A stretch of 8,032 nucleotides of DNA, taken from contig JBFHKO010000116.1 of NCBI GenBank assembly GCA_041595355.1, forward strand, positions 1 through 8,032, written 5' to 3'. The notes below the pieces were generated by a model that did no database searches, was not told the DNA's origin, and saw only the letters and a program-made list of their open reading frames with translations. This stretch comes from JBFHKO01 sp041595355. GTDB taxonomy: Bacteria; Pseudomonadota; Gammaproteobacteria; Enterobacterales; Aeromonadaceae. A program made the position numbers and the translations under genes. Shown here in pieces: positions 1-4,981 of this stretch. The stretch's first letter is position 1; the number at the start of each line of letters is the position of its first letter.

Positions 1-549
1 CACCGCCATCAGCCGCGGCGCGAATTCGACGACATGCGTTTCGAGGCCGAGGTCTTTCAGCGCCTTGGCGGCTTCGAGGCCCAGCAGCCCGCCGCCGACC
101 ACGGTGCCGATGCGTGATTTTTTTGCGGCGGCGCGGATGATTTCGAGGTCTTCGATCGAGCGGTAGACATAGCAGCCGCGGCGGTCGTGTCCGGGAATCG
201 GCGGCACGAAGGGGTAGGAGCCGGTCGCCAGCACCAGCTTGTCATAGGCGAGGCGCTCGCCCTGCTCGGTGGTCAGCACCTTGGTCTGGGGATCCAGGTA
301 GTGGGCGGCACAGCTCAGGCGCAGCTCGACGCCCTGGGCCTGATACCAGTCGGGATCCGCCAGCTGCAGCTCCTTGGGCGCGCGGCCACCGAACACCTCG
401 GACAGGTGCACCCGGTCATAGGCACTGTCGGGCTCGGCCCCCAGCACGGTGACATCGAATTGCGCCAGGCCACCGGCATTCACCAATTGCTCGACGAAGT
501 GGTGACCGACCATGCCGTTACCCACTACCAACAGACGTTGCTTTTGCAT
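1..549 (-). CDS. nirB: NADH-dependent nitrite reductase large subunit NirB, N-terminal 183 residues (3' end beyond window)
   Basis: NirB is the cytoplasmic siroheme flavoprotein that reduces nitrite to ammonium with NADH. Only the first 183 codons are present, covering much of the FAD/NAD-binding domain; the siroheme and Fe-S parts lie beyond position 1. The start is supported by a GGAG ribosome site nine bases upstream, which lies just after the nrtC stop; only 13 bases separate the genes, so they are probably co-transcribed. Visible signatures are the dinucleotide fold GNGMVG at residues 10-15, YDRVHLS at 44-50, ATGSYPFVPPIPG at 108-120, VYRSIEDLE at 128-136, the second fold VVGGGLLGLEAA at 150-161, and THVVEFAPRLMA at 171-182. 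All are typical of NirB. The reading frame is intact, but synonymous codon use changes sharply in the last third (see findings). The orthologue is called nasB in Klebsiella. Confidence 0.93.
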   Translation of the reverse strand, partial: MQKQRLLVVGNGMVGHHFVEQLVNAGGLAQFDVTVLGAEPDSAYDRVHLSEVFGGRAPKELQLADPDWYQAQGVELRLSCAAHYLDPQTKVLTTEQGERLAYDKLVLATGSYPFVPPIPGHDRRGCYVYRSIEDLEIIRAAAKKSRIGTVVGGGLLGLEAAKALKDLGLETHVVEFAPRLMAV

Positions 550-562
550 CTTTGCTTGCTCC

Positions 563-1396
563 TTAGGCGACCGCGACCGACTGGCTACCCTTGGCGGTGT
601 TGAGCCGGGTGACCTTCTTGCTGTGCTTTTCGTACAGGAAACTCAGCACCCGCTGACGCAGGCGGTGATATTCCGCATTCTCTGCCAGGGCAACCCGATC
701 CCGGGGCCGCGGCAGCGTGATATCAAGGATCTCGCCGATGGTGGCGGAGGGACCATTGGTCATCATGACGATGCGATCGGAGAGCAGCACCGCCTCGTCC
801 ACGTCGTGGGTGATCATGATGACGGTGTTGTTCAATTCGGCCTGGATCTCCATCAGCGCATCCTGCAGGTGGGCGCGGGTCAGCGCATCCAGGGCGCCGA
901 AGGGCTCATCCATCAGCAGCACCTTGGGTGACATGGAGAGCGCGCGGGCAATGCCCACCCGCTGCTTCATGCCGCCCGAGATCTCGTGGGGCATCTTGTC
1001 CAGGGCATGATCCATGTGTACCAGAGCCAGAAAGTAGCGTACCTGCTCGGCGATCTGCGCCTTGGGCGCACCTTTCATCACCTGACGCACCGCCAGCTCC
1101 ACGTTCTGGTAGACGGTCAGCCAGGGCAGCAGGGCGTGGTTCTGAAACACCACCGCCCGCTCCGGCCCGGGACCGCTGACCTCACGGCCATCCAGGATGA
1201 TGCCGCCGCTGGTCGGATCGTTCAGCCCCGCCACCAGATTCAGCACCGTGCTCTTGCCGCAGCCGGAGTGGCCAATCAGGGAGATGAACTCGCCCTTGGC
1301 AATCTTGAGATTCACATCCACCAGCGCCTCGAACCAGCCTTGCCCGGTCGGGAATCGCATGCCTACCGCGCTCAGATCCAGATAGGGTTTGCTCAT
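563..1396 (-). CDS. nrtC: Nitrate/nitrite ABC transporter ATP-binding protein NrtC (NasD-type)
   Basis: Cytoplasmic ATPase of the NrtABC importer, 277 residues. It carries a Walker A motif GHSGCGKST at residues 42-50, Q-loop Gln85 in VVFQNHALLPW, an ABC signature SGGMKQR at 140-146, Walker B VLLMDEP at 159-165, a D-loop at 168-170, and the switch His197 in ITHDVDEA. It is a single ATPase domain, like Klebsiella NasD or cyanobacterial NrtD, and lacks the NrtA-like C-terminal domain of cyanobacterial NrtC. I place the start at the Met of MSKPYLDL, preceded by GAGGAC about eight bases upstream. The frame stays open upstream to a Met at 1543, but that extension would translate the leader terminator hairpin. 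The gene is separated from its partners nrtAB by a terminator and its own leader, and is followed closely by nirB. Confidence 0.95.
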   Translation of the reverse strand: MSKPYLDLSAVGMRFPTGQGWFEALVDVNLKIAKGEFISLIGHSGCGKSTVLNLVAGLNDPTSGGIILDGREVSGPGPERAVVFQNHALLPWLTVYQNVELAVRQVMKGAPKAQIAEQVRYFLALVHMDHALDKMPHEISGGMKQRVGIARALSMSPKVLLMDEPFGALDALTRAHLQDALMEIQAELNNTVIMITHDVDEAVLLSDRIVMMTNGPSATIGEILDITLPRPRDRVALAENAEYHRLRQRVLSFLYEKHSKKVTRLNTAKGSQSVAVA

Positions 1397-1448
1397 GGTC
1401 TTGTCCTCGTACTTTGCGCATCGTCTGCGTTGTCTTTGCCCGAAACTC

Positions 1449-1491
1449 AAAAAAAAACGCCTTGCTGGATCATCGCTGACCAGCAAGGCGT
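1449..1491 (-). terminator. Leader attenuator (intrinsic terminator) upstream of nrtC
   Basis: Read on the minus strand, a perfect 12-bp stem pairs 1480-1491 with 1457-1468 and is followed directly by a run of U from 1457 to 1449. The 11-base apical region can form three more pairs capped by a GCGA tetraloop, leaving one bulged base. It lies about 50 bases before the nrtC start and about 50 bases after the predicted transcription start, so it should stop transcription before nrtC unless antitermination occurs. Its ascending arm is shared with the hexaloop hairpin at 1486-1499. An almost identical hairpin precedes nrtA. Confidence 0.88.
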
Positions 1492-1536
1492 CGTTGCCTG
1501 TTTCCGGATTGTCTGGGGTGGCCGTTGGCCATTCCC
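1486..1536 (-). promoter_or_regulatory. Candidate ANTAR-target (NasT-binding) leader RNA upstream of nrtC
   Basis: The proximal hairpin P2 (1486-1499) has a four-pair stem AGGC/GCCU closing a hexaloop AACGAC, with A at loop position 1 and G at position 4, as in known ANTAR-binding hairpins. Its 3' arm is part of the terminator's ascending arm, so the two folds exclude each other. The upstream hairpin (1516-1536) pairs GGG/CCC and UGGCC/GGCCA around a triloop AAC, with two bulged bases. The hexamer AACGGC lies where copy 1 has its loop AAUGGC, but a six-base loop there would need C-C and C-A closing mismatches. P1 is therefore unorthodox in this copy. Folds were drawn by eye. Confidence 0.68.
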
Positions 1537-1554
1537 GTCGCACTCACTGAGTTA

Positions 1555-1571
1555 TTCAGGTTTTATGCCAA
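1555..1571 (-). promoter_or_regulatory. Candidate sigma-54 promoter for nrtC-nirB
   Basis: The minus strand reads TTGGCATAAAACCTGAA. The -24 part fits the sigma-54 consensus YTGGCACG at six of eight positions. At the correct spacing the -12 part is CTGAA, where TTGCW is expected. The copy upstream of nrtA has the same TGA at this place, so the departure is conserved. The predicted start would be near 1544, eight bases before the P1-position hairpin, the same offset as in the nrtA copy. The NtrC-like site 63 bases upstream supports a sigma-54 reading; the weak -12 keeps confidence moderate. Confidence 0.5.
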
Positions 1572-1633
1572 CTTGTAAAACCAGTGAAACAAGCCATTAA
1601 CATGGCATTGCGGGGCATCTTTCCCCCACCGGG

Positions 1634-1650
1634 CGAGCCAAAACGGTGCA
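1634..1650 (-). promoter_or_regulatory. Candidate NtrC-binding site upstream of nrtC
   Basis: The minus strand reads TGCACCGTTTTGGCTCG. Compared with the NtrC enhancer consensus TGCACC-N5-GGTGCA, the left half-site is complete and the right half keeps GG and one C. It is centred about 95 bases before the predicted start, a usual enhancer distance. The homologous 17-mer upstream of nrtA has a better right half. NtrC control would bring in nitrogen limitation, while NasT would add nitrate. Confidence 0.55.
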
Positions 1651-1721
1651 GGCGCACCACTTCAGTCAACCAGGCCGGCCTGCGACCCCAGCCAAGCGGC
1701 CCCGCCACGCCGTTGCACAAC

Positions 1722-1750
1722 AAAAAAGACCCGGGCAATGGCCCGGGCCT
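1722..1750 (-). terminator. Intrinsic terminator after nrtB
   Basis: On the minus strand a perfect 7-bp GC-only stem, CCCGGGC with GCCCGGG (1741-1747 and 1730-1736), closes a four-base loop and is followed by UC and six U residues. It begins about 20 bases after the nrtB stop. It should end the nrtAB transcript and uncouple nrtC from it. Confidence 0.88.
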
Positions 1751-1769
1751 CCGTTGCTCGCCTGACGCC

Positions 1770-2735
1770 TCAACGCAGATCGCTGCGTTTATCCCAGGAG
1801 AGGTACTTCTGCAGCAGCAGCATGCCGCGGTCCAGCAGGAAACCGATGAGACCGATGGTCACCACCGCCACCATGATACGCGCCAGGGACTGGGAGCTGC
1901 CATTTTGGAACTCATCCCAGACGAACTTGCCGAGGCCCGGATTCTGGGCCAGCATCTCGGCGGCGATCAGCACCATCCAGGCCACCCCCAGGGAGAGGCG
2001 CAGGCCGGTGAAGATCATGGGGACCGCCGACGGCAACACTATCTTGCGCACATGGGTCAGCGGACTCAGTTTCAGGACCCGGCTGACATTCTGCAGATCC
2101 GGATCCAGGTTGGCCACCCCCACCGTAGTGTTGATCAGGGTCGGCCACAGGCTGCACAGGGTGACGGTGAAGGCCGAGGTGATGAACGACTTGGCCACCA
2201 GCGGATCCGGGCTCACATAGACGGCGCTCACCACCATGGTCACCAGCGGTAGCCAGGCCAGGGGCGATACCGGCTTCAGGATCTGGATCACCGGATTGAT
2301 GGCCTGATAGAGCCCCTGGTTCAGCCCCATCACGATGCCAAGCGGAATGGCGATCAGCACCGCCACACCAAAGCCGGTGGCCACCGTGACCAGGCTGGTC
2401 ACCACCTGATCCAGGAAGGTGGGTCGTCCGGTGTAGTCGCGCACTCTCACCTCGGCCGCGGGATCCCGCTGCAGCTTCTCGGCATTGCGTTGTGCCTGGC
2501 GTTCATAAAAAGCCTGCTCCTTGGCCCGCTCCCGCTGGTGTTCATCCAGCAGGTTGCCGAACTGCTGGGCGGTGGCCACCGGCCCCGGCAGGCTGCCGAG
2601 GGAGGTGTTGACCTGACTGGCTCCGGCATGCCAGATCGCCAGGAAACAGAGCAGGCCCATCAGCGGCAGAAGGCTGTTACGCCAGGTCAATTGCGGCCAG
2701 GAAAACCGCGGCAGTTTAGTCAGTAGTGCGCTCAT
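1770..2735 (-). CDS. nrtB: Nitrate/nitrite ABC transporter permease NrtB (NasE-type)
   Basis: Inner-membrane permease of the nitrate importer, 321 residues, presumably a dimer driven by NrtC. An N-terminal membrane helix lies around residues 22-40 (LLPLMGLLCFLAIW). It is followed by a long charged, helix-prone segment at about 62-100 with many Arg, Glu and Gln residues, and then the BPD-type permease core from about residue 105. The cytoplasmic EAA-type loop that docks on the ATPase is seen in VSRVLKLSPLTHVRKIVLP, and a further hydrophobic helix runs through VAVVTIGLIGFLLDRGMLLL before a basic tail. The start is well fixed: a TAAGGAGG ribosome site overlaps the nrtA stop and the gap is nine bases, so translation is probably coupled to nrtA. 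Confidence 0.95.
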   Translation of the reverse strand: MSALLTKLPRFSWPQLTWRNSLLPLMGLLCFLAIWHAGASQVNTSLGSLPGPVATAQQFGNLLDEHQRERAKEQAFYERQAQRNAEKLQRDPAAEVRVRDYTGRPTFLDQVVTSLVTVATGFGVAVLIAIPLGIVMGLNQGLYQAINPVIQILKPVSPLAWLPLVTMVVSAVYVSPDPLVAKSFITSAFTVTLCSLWPTLINTTVGVANLDPDLQNVSRVLKLSPLTHVRKIVLPSAVPMIFTGLRLSLGVAWMVLIAAEMLAQNPGLGKFVWDEFQNGSSQSLARIMVAVVTIGLIGFLLDRGMLLLQKYLSWDKRSDLR

Positions 2736-2744
2736 GATTCCTCC

Positions 2745-4106
2745 TTACAGTACCTGATCGGCCTTGAGACCGATGCTGAACTTGTTCAGGTACTCGTTGG
2801 GTTTGTGACCGTCATAGGTGATGCCATCGATGAAGTTCTTTTCCGGCGGACGGAACCCATCCTCCTTGTCGAACTCGGGGAAATCGCTGGCCTTCAGCTT
2901 GCCTTCGGCGATCAGCTCCTCGGCCGCCTGACGATAGATGTCCGGACGATAGACCTGCTTGGCAATGTCCATGTACCAGCTGTCCGACTTGGGCTCGGCG
3001 ATCTGGCCCCAACGGCGCATCTGGGTCAGATACCAGATGGCATCCGAGTAATAGGGATAGGTGGCGTTGTAACGGAAGAAGACGTTGAAGTCCGGTACCG
3101 CGCGCTTGTCCCCCTTTTCGTACTCGAAGGTGCCGGTCATGCTGTTGGCGATAACCTTGGCATCGGCGCCCACATAGTCAGGGCGCGCCAGCAAGGCGAC
3201 GGCTTCCGGCCGGTTGGCGTTGTTGTTGGCATCCAACCACTCGGCGGCACGAATGAGCGCCTTGATCACATGCACATGGGTGTTGGGATGCTTGTCGGCC
3301 CAGCTCTTGGCGACCCCGAACACCTTCTCCGGATTGTTCTTCCAGATCTCGTAATCGGTGATCACCGGGACACCGATGCCCTTGAACACCGCGGCCTGGT
3401 TCCAGGGCTCACCCACGCAGTAACCGAAGATGGTGCCCGACTCCATGGTGGCCGGCATCTGCGGCGGCGGCGTCACCGACAGCAGCACATCGGCCTGCAG
3501 CTGGCCGGCATTGTCACCCTTGTGGGGAGCGTAGTAGCCCGGGTTCAGGCCGCCGGCGGCCAGCCAGTAGCGCAACTCGTAGTTGTGGGTGGAGACCGGG
3601 AAGACCATGCCCATATTGAAGGGCTTGCCCTGATCCTTGTAGGACTTGACCACCGGTGCCAGGGCGTCTGCCTTGATGGGATGCTGGGGCTTGCCATCGG
3701 CCCCCTTGGGCACATTGACTTTCATGGCGTCCCAGACGGCATTGGAGACGGTGATGGCGTTGCCGTTCAGATCCATGCTGAAGGCCGTCACCACCTCGGC
3801 CTTGGTGCCGATACCGACGGTGGCACCAATGGGCTGACCGGCCAGCATGTGAGCACCATCGAGCTCGCCATCAATGACCCTGTCCAGCAGCACCTTCCAG
3901 TTGGCCTGCGCCTCGAGGGTCACATAGAGCCCCTCATCCTCGAAGAAGCCGCGCTCATACGCCACGGCCAGGGGAGCCATATCGGTCAGCTTGATAAAGC
4001 CGAATTTGAGTTCTTCCTTCTCCGGCTTGCCCACCTTGGCCTCGGCGGCCGCGCTGGCCAGCAATGCCCCGACCAGCAGGGCCGTCATGGTACGTTTGCT
4101 CTTCAT
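2745..4106 (-). CDS. nrtA: Periplasmic nitrate/nitrite-binding protein NrtA (NasF-type)
   Basis: Substrate-binding component of NrtABC, 453 residues. A Sec signal peptide is clear: a basic start (MKSKR), a hydrophobic core at about residues 8-20, and a likely cut after AEA at residue 23. There is no lipobox Cys, so the protein should be free in the periplasm rather than a lipoprotein as in cyanobacteria. The mature part opens with LKFGFIKLTDMAPLAVAYERG, followed by regions typical of NrtA/CmpA-type binding proteins such as LAGQPIGATVGIGT, FPVSTHNYELRYWLAAGG and GYCVGEPWNQAAV. The start has a GGGGAG ribosome site about nine bases upstream. This is the first gene after the nrtA leader and is tightly linked to nrtB. 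A cytoplasmic NasS sensor belongs to the same fold family, but the signal peptide and linkage to nrtB argue for a transporter component. Confidence 0.95.
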   Translation of the reverse strand: MKSKRTMTALLVGALLASAAAEAKVGKPEKEELKFGFIKLTDMAPLAVAYERGFFEDEGLYVTLEAQANWKVLLDRVIDGELDGAHMLAGQPIGATVGIGTKAEVVTAFSMDLNGNAITVSNAVWDAMKVNVPKGADGKPQHPIKADALAPVVKSYKDQGKPFNMGMVFPVSTHNYELRYWLAAGGLNPGYYAPHKGDNAGQLQADVLLSVTPPPQMPATMESGTIFGYCVGEPWNQAAVFKGIGVPVITDYEIWKNNPEKVFGVAKSWADKHPNTHVHVIKALIRAAEWLDANNNANRPEAVALLARPDYVGADAKVIANSMTGTFEYEKGDKRAVPDFNVFFRYNATYPYYSDAIWYLTQMRRWGQIAEPKSDSWYMDIAKQVYRPDIYRQAAEELIAEGKLKASDFPEFDKEDGFRPPEKNFIDGITYDGHKPNEYLNKFSIGLKADQVL

Positions 4107-4127
4107 TTGCCTTGTCTCCCCGATATC

Positions 4128-4170
4128 AAAAAAAAACGCCCTGCTGGTTCATCGCTGACCAGCAGGGCGT
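4128..4170 (-). terminator. Leader attenuator (intrinsic terminator) upstream of nrtA
   Basis: A perfect 12-bp stem pairs 4159-4170 with 4136-4147 on the minus strand, followed by a nine-base U run (4136 down to 4128). The apical region can add three pairs under a GCGA tetraloop with one bulged base, as in the nrtC copy. The terminator ends about 20 bases before the nrtA start. Its ascending arm is sequestered by the P2 hairpin (4161-4184) in the alternative fold. No other terminator is seen after nasT, so this one may also end transcripts coming from nasA-cobA-nasT. Confidence 0.9.
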
Positions 4171-4220
4171 CTGTGCCCGTTGCTACCTTGGTGCGGGTAA
4201 ACCGCCATTGGCTCATCCCG
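4161..4220 (-). promoter_or_regulatory. ANTAR-target (NasT-binding) leader RNA upstream of nrtA, hairpins P1 and P2
   Basis: P1 spans 4194-4220: CGGG/CCCG pairs at the base, one bulged A, then UGAGCC/GGUUUA (with two G-U pairs) closing the hexaloop AAUGGC. P2 spans 4161-4184: AGCA/UGCU at the base, a two-base AC bulge, then GGGC/GCCC closing the hexaloop ACAGAC. Both loops have A at position 1 and G at position 4, the pair of bases known to be conserved in dual-hairpin ANTAR targets. P2 takes up part of the ascending arm of the terminator, so NasT bound to P1-P2 would favour read-through into nrtAB. The nasT gene next door supports the assignment. Confidence 0.82.
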
Positions 4221-4238
4221 TCATACACTTATGACTTA

Positions 4239-4255
4239 TTCACAATTCGTGCCAG
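4239..4255 (-). promoter_or_regulatory. Candidate sigma-54 promoter for nrtAB
   Basis: The minus strand reads CTGGCACGAATTGTGAA. The -24 part matches YTGGCACG in full. At the standard spacing the -12 part is GTGAA against TTGCW, lacking the usual GC. The predicted start is near 4228, eight bases upstream of hairpin P1, which would place both hairpins in the transcript. The NtrC-like site upstream fits. A sigma-70 promoter in the AT-rich stretch just downstream is not excluded. Confidence 0.58.
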
Positions 4256-4317
4256 GCAGCAAAACAATTGAAACAGGCGATTAACATGGCTTCTGCGGGC
4301 ATCTTTTGCCGCCGCAA

Positions 4318-4334
4318 TGCGCCTAAACAGTGCA
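4318..4334 (-). promoter_or_regulatory. Candidate NtrC-binding site upstream of nrtA
   Basis: The minus strand reads TGCACTGTTTAGGCGCA, a near-palindrome that matches the NtrC enhancer pattern TGCACY-N5-GGTGCA with one mismatch in the right half. It is 63 bases upstream of the -24 element, exactly as in the nrtC copy, and is centred about 95 bases before the predicted start. Only one such site is clear per module. Confidence 0.6.
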
Positions 4335-4362
4335 AGCGCACTACATCAGTCAACCCGCGCGG

Positions 4363-4923
4363 TCATTCACCGAGGGTGATGAGGATACGCCGCGCCACAT
4401 CGGCCAGACTCTGGCTGTTGCGCATGGCCAGGGTACGCATGGCCTTGTAGGCGGTCTCTTCGTCCAGTCCCTGCACCTTCATCAGGCGGCCCTTGGCCTG
4501 ATCCACCAACCGCCGCTCCTCCAGCTTGGTGGCCAGCGCCTCCACCGCCGCCTTCTGGCGGCGCATTACCTCCTGCTGGGCCCGGGCCTGGCGCAACCAG
4601 GACTCTACCGGTTCTTTATCCCCCACCTTGTGGGGCACCAGGGTGACGCCCGCCTCCAGCAGGCTGTGCTGCTGGCTTTCGGGCAGTCCCTCGGCAAACA
4701 GCACCACCGGCACCCCCTGCTCCGCCAGTCCGCAGGCCAGCAACCGCCATTCGGCCGCCAGCCGCCGGCAATCCAGCATGGCACCACTGAGGCCCGAGGG
4801 CAGCTGCAGGGGATCGGCCTGCCGGGTCGGCAACGGCTCATGGCCATAACGGCTCAGCAAAAGGCCCAGGCGGTTTGCCTGGGCCACATCATCGCTGTAG
4901 ATCAATATCTTCGAAAAACTCAT
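4363..4923 (-). CDS. nasT: ANTAR-domain nitrate/nitrite response antiterminator NasT
   Basis: Cytoplasmic RNA-binding antiterminator, 186 residues, the usual NasT size. Residues 1 to about 105 form a receiver-like domain: the acidic pair Asp11-Asp12 (ILIYSDD), Asp51 in AMLDC at the phosphoacceptor place, VPVVLFAEG at 71-79 with Ala77 where receivers usually have Thr or Ser, and Lys99. A helical linker follows at about 106-135 and then the ANTAR domain at about 135-186, with LVDQAKGRLM (139-148), GLDEETAYKAMRTLAM (152-167) and SLADVARRIL (172-181). The start has a GGGGAG ribosome site six bases upstream. Its likely targets are the two leader RNAs described here. In studied systems NasT is held inactive by the nitrate sensor NasS, usually encoded next to it; no nasS is present in this window. 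Confidence 0.92.
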   Translation of the reverse strand: MSFSKILIYSDDVAQANRLGLLLSRYGHEPLPTRQADPLQLPSGLSGAMLDCRRLAAEWRLLACGLAEQGVPVVLFAEGLPESQQHSLLEAGVTLVPHKVGDKEPVESWLRQARAQQEVMRRQKAAVEALATKLEERRLVDQAKGRLMKVQGLDEETAYKAMRTLAMRNSQSLADVARRILITLGE

Positions 4924-4981
4924 CCATGACTCCCCTGGTCACAGGCCGGGTGCAGCATACGGGCCACTGAGGCCGACAACG

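Larger units (their letters stand above)
1447..1671 (-). repeat. Regulatory module, copy 2 (upstream of nrtC), diverged duplicate of 4126..4355
   Basis: This stretch aligns with 4126..4355 from a shared GGTTGACTGA at the upstream edge to a shared U9-GA at the downstream edge. The upstream part aligns without gaps for roughly 140 bases. Both copies hold an NtrC-like 17-mer, a 63-base spacer with about two thirds identity, a TGGCA -24 element, a P1-position hairpin, a hexaloop hairpin and an overlapping intrinsic terminator. The copies differ at many positions, so the duplication is not recent, yet the functional elements are kept. With the nrtB terminator and a short unassigned stretch (1672-1721) this accounts for most of the 373-base gap between nrtB and nrtC; the last 50 bases before nrtC hold only its ribosome site as far as I can see. 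Confidence 0.85.
4126..4355 (-). repeat. Regulatory module, copy 1 (upstream of nrtA), diverged duplicate of 1447..1671
   Basis: This module fills almost the whole 256-base gap between nasT and nrtA, starting eight bases after the nasT stop. It contains the same ordered elements as copy 2 before nrtC: the GGTTGACTGA edge, NtrC-like site, 63-base spacer, -24 element, two leader hairpins, terminator and U9 tract. Blocks with the strongest conservation outside the named elements are AAAGATGCC, ATGTTAAT and TGTTTCA within the spacer. The NtrC-like and leader elements are closer to consensus here than in copy 2, so this may be the older copy; that is inference. Confidence 0.85.

Noticed and set aside
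1449..1491. The two near-identical hairpins as REP elements or ends of a mobile element.
   Set aside because: They are in the same orientation, each sits at the same place in a longer duplicated leader, each has a U tract in the direction of transcription, and no transposase or target duplication is visible.
1397..1543. N-terminal extension of nrtC to a Met at 1543.
   Set aside because: It would translate through the attenuator hairpin and U9 tract, lacks family similarity, and a good ribosome site precedes the Met at 1396.
1584..2252. Plus-strand open frame whose start (MKQAINMA) is shared with another plus-strand frame at 4268-4450, suggesting a repeated small gene.
   Set aside because: Both starts lie in the duplicated regulatory spacer read on the wrong strand; similarity ends where the regulatory duplication ends, and the longer frame then runs antisense through nrtB.
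2805..4271. A 488-codon plus-strand open frame.
   Set aside because: It is antisense to nrtA, which has a signal peptide, family motifs and a good ribosome site. Long antisense frames are common in GC-rich genes.
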